NCBI RefSeq assembly: GCF_000524195.1
Contig: NW_020170390.1
Span: 994,749 to 1,058,748 of the forward strand
Reading direction: 5' to 3'
Origin: Echinococcus granulosus
Lineage: Eukaryota > Platyhelminthes > Cestoda > Cyclophyllidea > Taeniidae
DNA: 64,000 nucleotides
Under the pieces are notes generated by a model. It saw only the letters and a program-made list of their open reading frames with translations, was not told the DNA's origin and ran no database searches. Positions 61,115 through 64,000 of the stretch are shown here, piece after piece. Position numbers and translations under genes: made by a program. Within the stretch, counting starts at the first letter, position 1; every line of letters starts with the position of its first letter.

Positions 61115-61633
61115 TGTTGCTGGGAGTGGGTGGAATTTTATCCTCCTCCACCCTTTATATAGTGTCAGTCTTTTCATGATTATTTTATAATGAGCTGCTA
61201 TTTCGGGAATATTTAGTTCCACAAACTTTATGCGTATTTCATGCAGTAATTTTTAGTACGAATACAATTTTCTCCTATTTTAATAGTGCTTTGGGCGTAT
61301 CTTTTAACTTCTATAATATATTATTAGTAACTTTACCTGTTTTGGCGGCAGCCACAACAAGGCTTTTATACTATTGGAATTCTAGTTCTGCCTCTGTTAA
61401 ACCTTCGGTTGACCACGATCCTATTTTATTTAAACATAGGTTTTGGTACTTTGGTTATCCTGACGTTTACACTTTTGACTTTACCTTGACTCGGGATTAT
61501 TTGTTATGTGCGCCTTCGGATACTAATAAGTTTTGCGGATTGTTATTTGCTGATTTCCATAGTTTGTTTGGAAAGTAGAGTCCGGGGGCATCGTGCGCTT
61601 ACAACCGGAGTAGATGTACGCACTGTTGTTTGG
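61115..61633 (+). pseudogene. nuclear mitochondrial cox1 fragment (NUMT)
   Basis: Degraded mitochondrial cytochrome c oxidase subunit I. In order on the plus strand: a FYPPP.LYxV-like block (about 61130-61170), DYF-like, VLWAYLLTSI (about 61287-61316), a frame change, LVTLPVLAAAT (61321 onward), DPILFKHRFWYFGYPDVYT (DPxLFQHxFWFFGHPEVY in true cox1), FCGLLFADFHS (FYGLLFAMFS), then in yet another frame GHRALTTGVDVRTVV (GHHMFTVGLDVKTAV). Frame shifts, stops and loss of the haem-copper His (H to Y in FGHPEVY) show it is non-functional. The order of blocks is colinear with cox1. Confidence 0.85.
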
Positions 61634-62987
61634 TAGGTCAGCAACTATGCTAAAATGTGTTTCCACATGAATGAAGCCTTTTGCATGAATGCGTATGTTG
61701 CTGCAATTTCGTACAAGCGAGAGGGATCCTGTTCTGTGGCAAATTGTGTGTTCTATAATTTGGTTTTCTTTTGGCGCTGTTACTCGGACTGTTTAGCTGT
61801 GTAGGTCGAATGAAGTTTTACATCTGGCATCGGGTTTAATAAGTTGTTTTCTAATACGATATTTTGGTCTATGTGGTCTGTGTTGTCGCGTGTGTGCGTG
61901 TACACATATGAGTACTGAAGGTTCTTTTTGCATCTGTACTTAGTGGATTCTTTGGAATTCTATACTATGTGACTCTAGAGTTAGCCGCAAAGACGCTTTA
62001 GGCTGATAGAGGTAATCGAGGTGTGTCACGGCTCAAATCCATGGTCCTGTGGTTTGCCATAGTGACTGCTTTGGTTTCGTACACGATGCAGATTACACCT
62101 TCGGATGGATGGATGCTGGAGCATATGCGAGCGGTTATCTAAAACGTGCGAAGTGAGTATTGTATACGGCTGAGGCATTATTTATCAATGATCCCAACTG
62201 AGAAGTTGAGAGGCAGGAATGGTTTAGTTAATTTACCTTTTGCGTCATGCTTCGTAGATATTTTTAGGCAGTTTCTTGGACCAATAGATGCAAATCTTAG
62301 TTTTATAATTATTTTCTCTAAGTGAATTTCGTGGAAAGTAGGTTCTGTGGACGGTAAATTAGCCACCGCACCCGATGTCTATTGCTCAAATCTTACTACA
62401 TACCGGTTGATAAACCTTGTGTGTGTTTATTTATCATTTATCGTTGATTGCAGGGAGGATATAAAGGTGTACTCATTTTTCGCTAAATCATATAAACTTT
62501 AGGCCTTATGGTTTTGTTCTCATATTTTGCTTCAAAGGTGGGTTACTAACTCAACAAGCAGCTACCACACAATTGCGGTCATTTATTTTCGTATTGTTTT
62601 ATTTTCCGTATTGAGCTATCCAATACTTTATTGTGGGTTTTACTGTTGAAACCGTTAATGCCTAGGTTTTTGCGCTGTTTATTTTGTGGACGTGGCTGAT
62701 ATTCTTCAATGGTTAGGTTATGTATAATGGAATAAATTATTATATCTAATTCAGGACTAGCCGATGACAATGGCCTCCTCATTGATGTAGATAGTTTGTA
62801 TCTATTCCAGTCTAACATATTCATAATGTGAAAGATCCCAAATCTCTTTAAGGTGGAAGCTGTCATGCTTTAGTTTATGCCCCATGATAGGCTGTATATT
62901 AAAGGCGTCACAATGTTATAATACTGTTCTCAAAATGCAAAGTATTCTCATCCTGGTTAGCCTTTTCCTTAAAAGACTCGTAATCTT
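61634..62987. other. intergenic, possible decayed continuation of the cox1 copy
   Basis: No gene. Sequence around 61850-61985 has faint resemblance to later cox1 blocks but is too diverged to claim. Confidence 0.35.
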
Positions 62988-63323
62988 TCACATTATAATT
63001 ATGCTAGACCAGAAGAAATATGTACTATTTACATCAATAAAGAGACAAAAGTCATAAATTAGCCCTAGATGAGCAGTAATATCTTGTTTAGCCCTGATAA
63101 CCAAACCCAAGTAAAGAAATGTTAAGGATAAACCCACACGACTATATAGCTTTTCCCCACTTAAAGTCCGTGAAAGCGTGCTCATTTGAGCACCCAGTAT
63201 ACCACAGAAAATACAAATAACGACGAAACTTAAAACAAAGAAAACAACAGTATTCAATAAAGGAGTGGCGATTAAGAACAGGCTTTCTATTGGGACCACA
63301 TACCGATGACGAAGCTCGTAGAT

Positions 63324-63850
63324 CTCCTCCTCCCTGGCCCTCGTACCTTTAGAACACCTAGGCTGACTTGGTTTTGCCATGTTTATTGGGTTAAGTAAAT
63401 AGGGGCGAGCGGGTACAAGTTCAAGGAGGTGTGGACACGGAACCTTTCGCCGGGTTGCAGGACGTTGACCCCTCAGTCACGAGGTTCAATTCGTATCCCT
63501 GCCTCCTCTCTGAAAGGAACCTTAAAACAACACAAGTAGCACACTGTACCCATACCATCCAAACTCCAAAAAAATGGAGATCATCAACTAAACTCATAAA
63601 ATGAATACCGTGGAAGCCTGGGAATTAAAGTTGTCAATACTAATACTTGTTTTTAATAACGACACAGGTTGAGGACTACGGATACGGGAGAAAGTGAAAT
63701 TTGGTGTAGTAGTAGCGCCCCAAGGCTTCGCTGGAGTCGTAAGAGGTCACTGTAGCATGGCGGAATGCACACTGCTGACGTAGAGAAGGGCTGAGAGAAC
63801 TATCATGACTCCGAGGCCGTTACACCCAGGAGGAAAACAATCCGCGGCCA
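63324..63850 (-). mobile_element. gypsy-like element 5' end, copy C (truncated, minus)
   Basis: On the minus strand an LTR-like part (about 63850 to 63540) and the leader (about 63540-63381, sharing GAGAGGAGGC and TTGTTTTAAGGT with copy A) lead to an ATG at 63380. It encodes MAKPSQPRCSKGTRAREEE, the counterpart of MSKANQPGLSRNARNREAE at 44825. Similarity to gag then stops. The ORF continues to 62988 with hydrophobic residues unlike Gag, so the element is truncated or fused to unrelated sequence after about 19 codons. Confidence 0.6.
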
Positions 63851-64000
63851 CTCAAGTGCCCGCATAATCGAATGTAGTGCTAAACTATTAAAGAATTGCG
63901 GGTAAATTAATGGTTTTGATAAAATTGTGTTTGAGCGTGCATTTGGTGGTTTTTCTGCTGCCAAAGGCACTTTTTGCGAGCCTTTCCTGTTCATATTTGC

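Noticed and set aside
63465..63510. GAGGTTCAATTCG, resembling a tRNA B box
   Set aside because: It lies inside the repeated leader of the gypsy-like element and no paired T-stem or acceptor stem could be formed.

Overview
This is a eukaryotic nuclear scaffold, most likely from a parasitic flatworm (cestode more likely than trematode). The reasons are spliced genes with GT-AG introns, several introns of only 31-38 nt clustered at gene 5' ends, a degraded copy of a flatworm-type mitochondrial cox1, and a broken Ty3/gypsy-like element. There are no operons, CRISPR arrays or prokaryotic systems. A run of exactly 100 N (44653-44752) marks an assembly gap.

Layout. 1-3668: intergenic, no supported gene. 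3669-11928 (-): a complete 21-exon gene for the largest subunit of RNA polymerase III (POLR3A/RPC1), whose exons join in one frame to about 1363 residues. 11929-14156: 2.2 kb spacer separating two divergently transcribed genes. 14157-41515 (+): a 16-exon MARK/Par-1 kinase gene of about 1488 residues (kinase domain, UBA, very long low-complexity spacer, KA1). 42727-43024 (-): an orphan hydrophobic exon-like ORF. 43174-44101 (-): a 4-exon NDUFB5 gene (complex I subunit). 44568-46860: a broken Ty3/gypsy-like retroelement with an inverted copy of its own 5' leader at the far end, plus the gap. 48822-55117 (-): a DEF8-like cysteine-rich (C1/Rubicon-homology) gene with a probable GC-AG intron; its large second intron holds, on the opposite strand, exons resembling the small zinc protein CRIPT. 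55118-61100: mostly empty, with two unidentified exon-like loci (56587-57513 on -, 59590-59754 on +). 61115-61633 (+): a nuclear mitochondrial cox1 pseudogene. 63324-63850 (-): a third, truncated copy of the gypsy-like 5' end.

The genes are functionally unrelated housekeeping or signalling genes: Pol III transcription, cell polarity and microtubule-affinity kinase, respiratory chain, membrane trafficking. Their proximity implies no shared pathway. Exon boundaries were set by hand from splice signals, reading-frame continuity and remembered family sequences; no alignment program or database was used.
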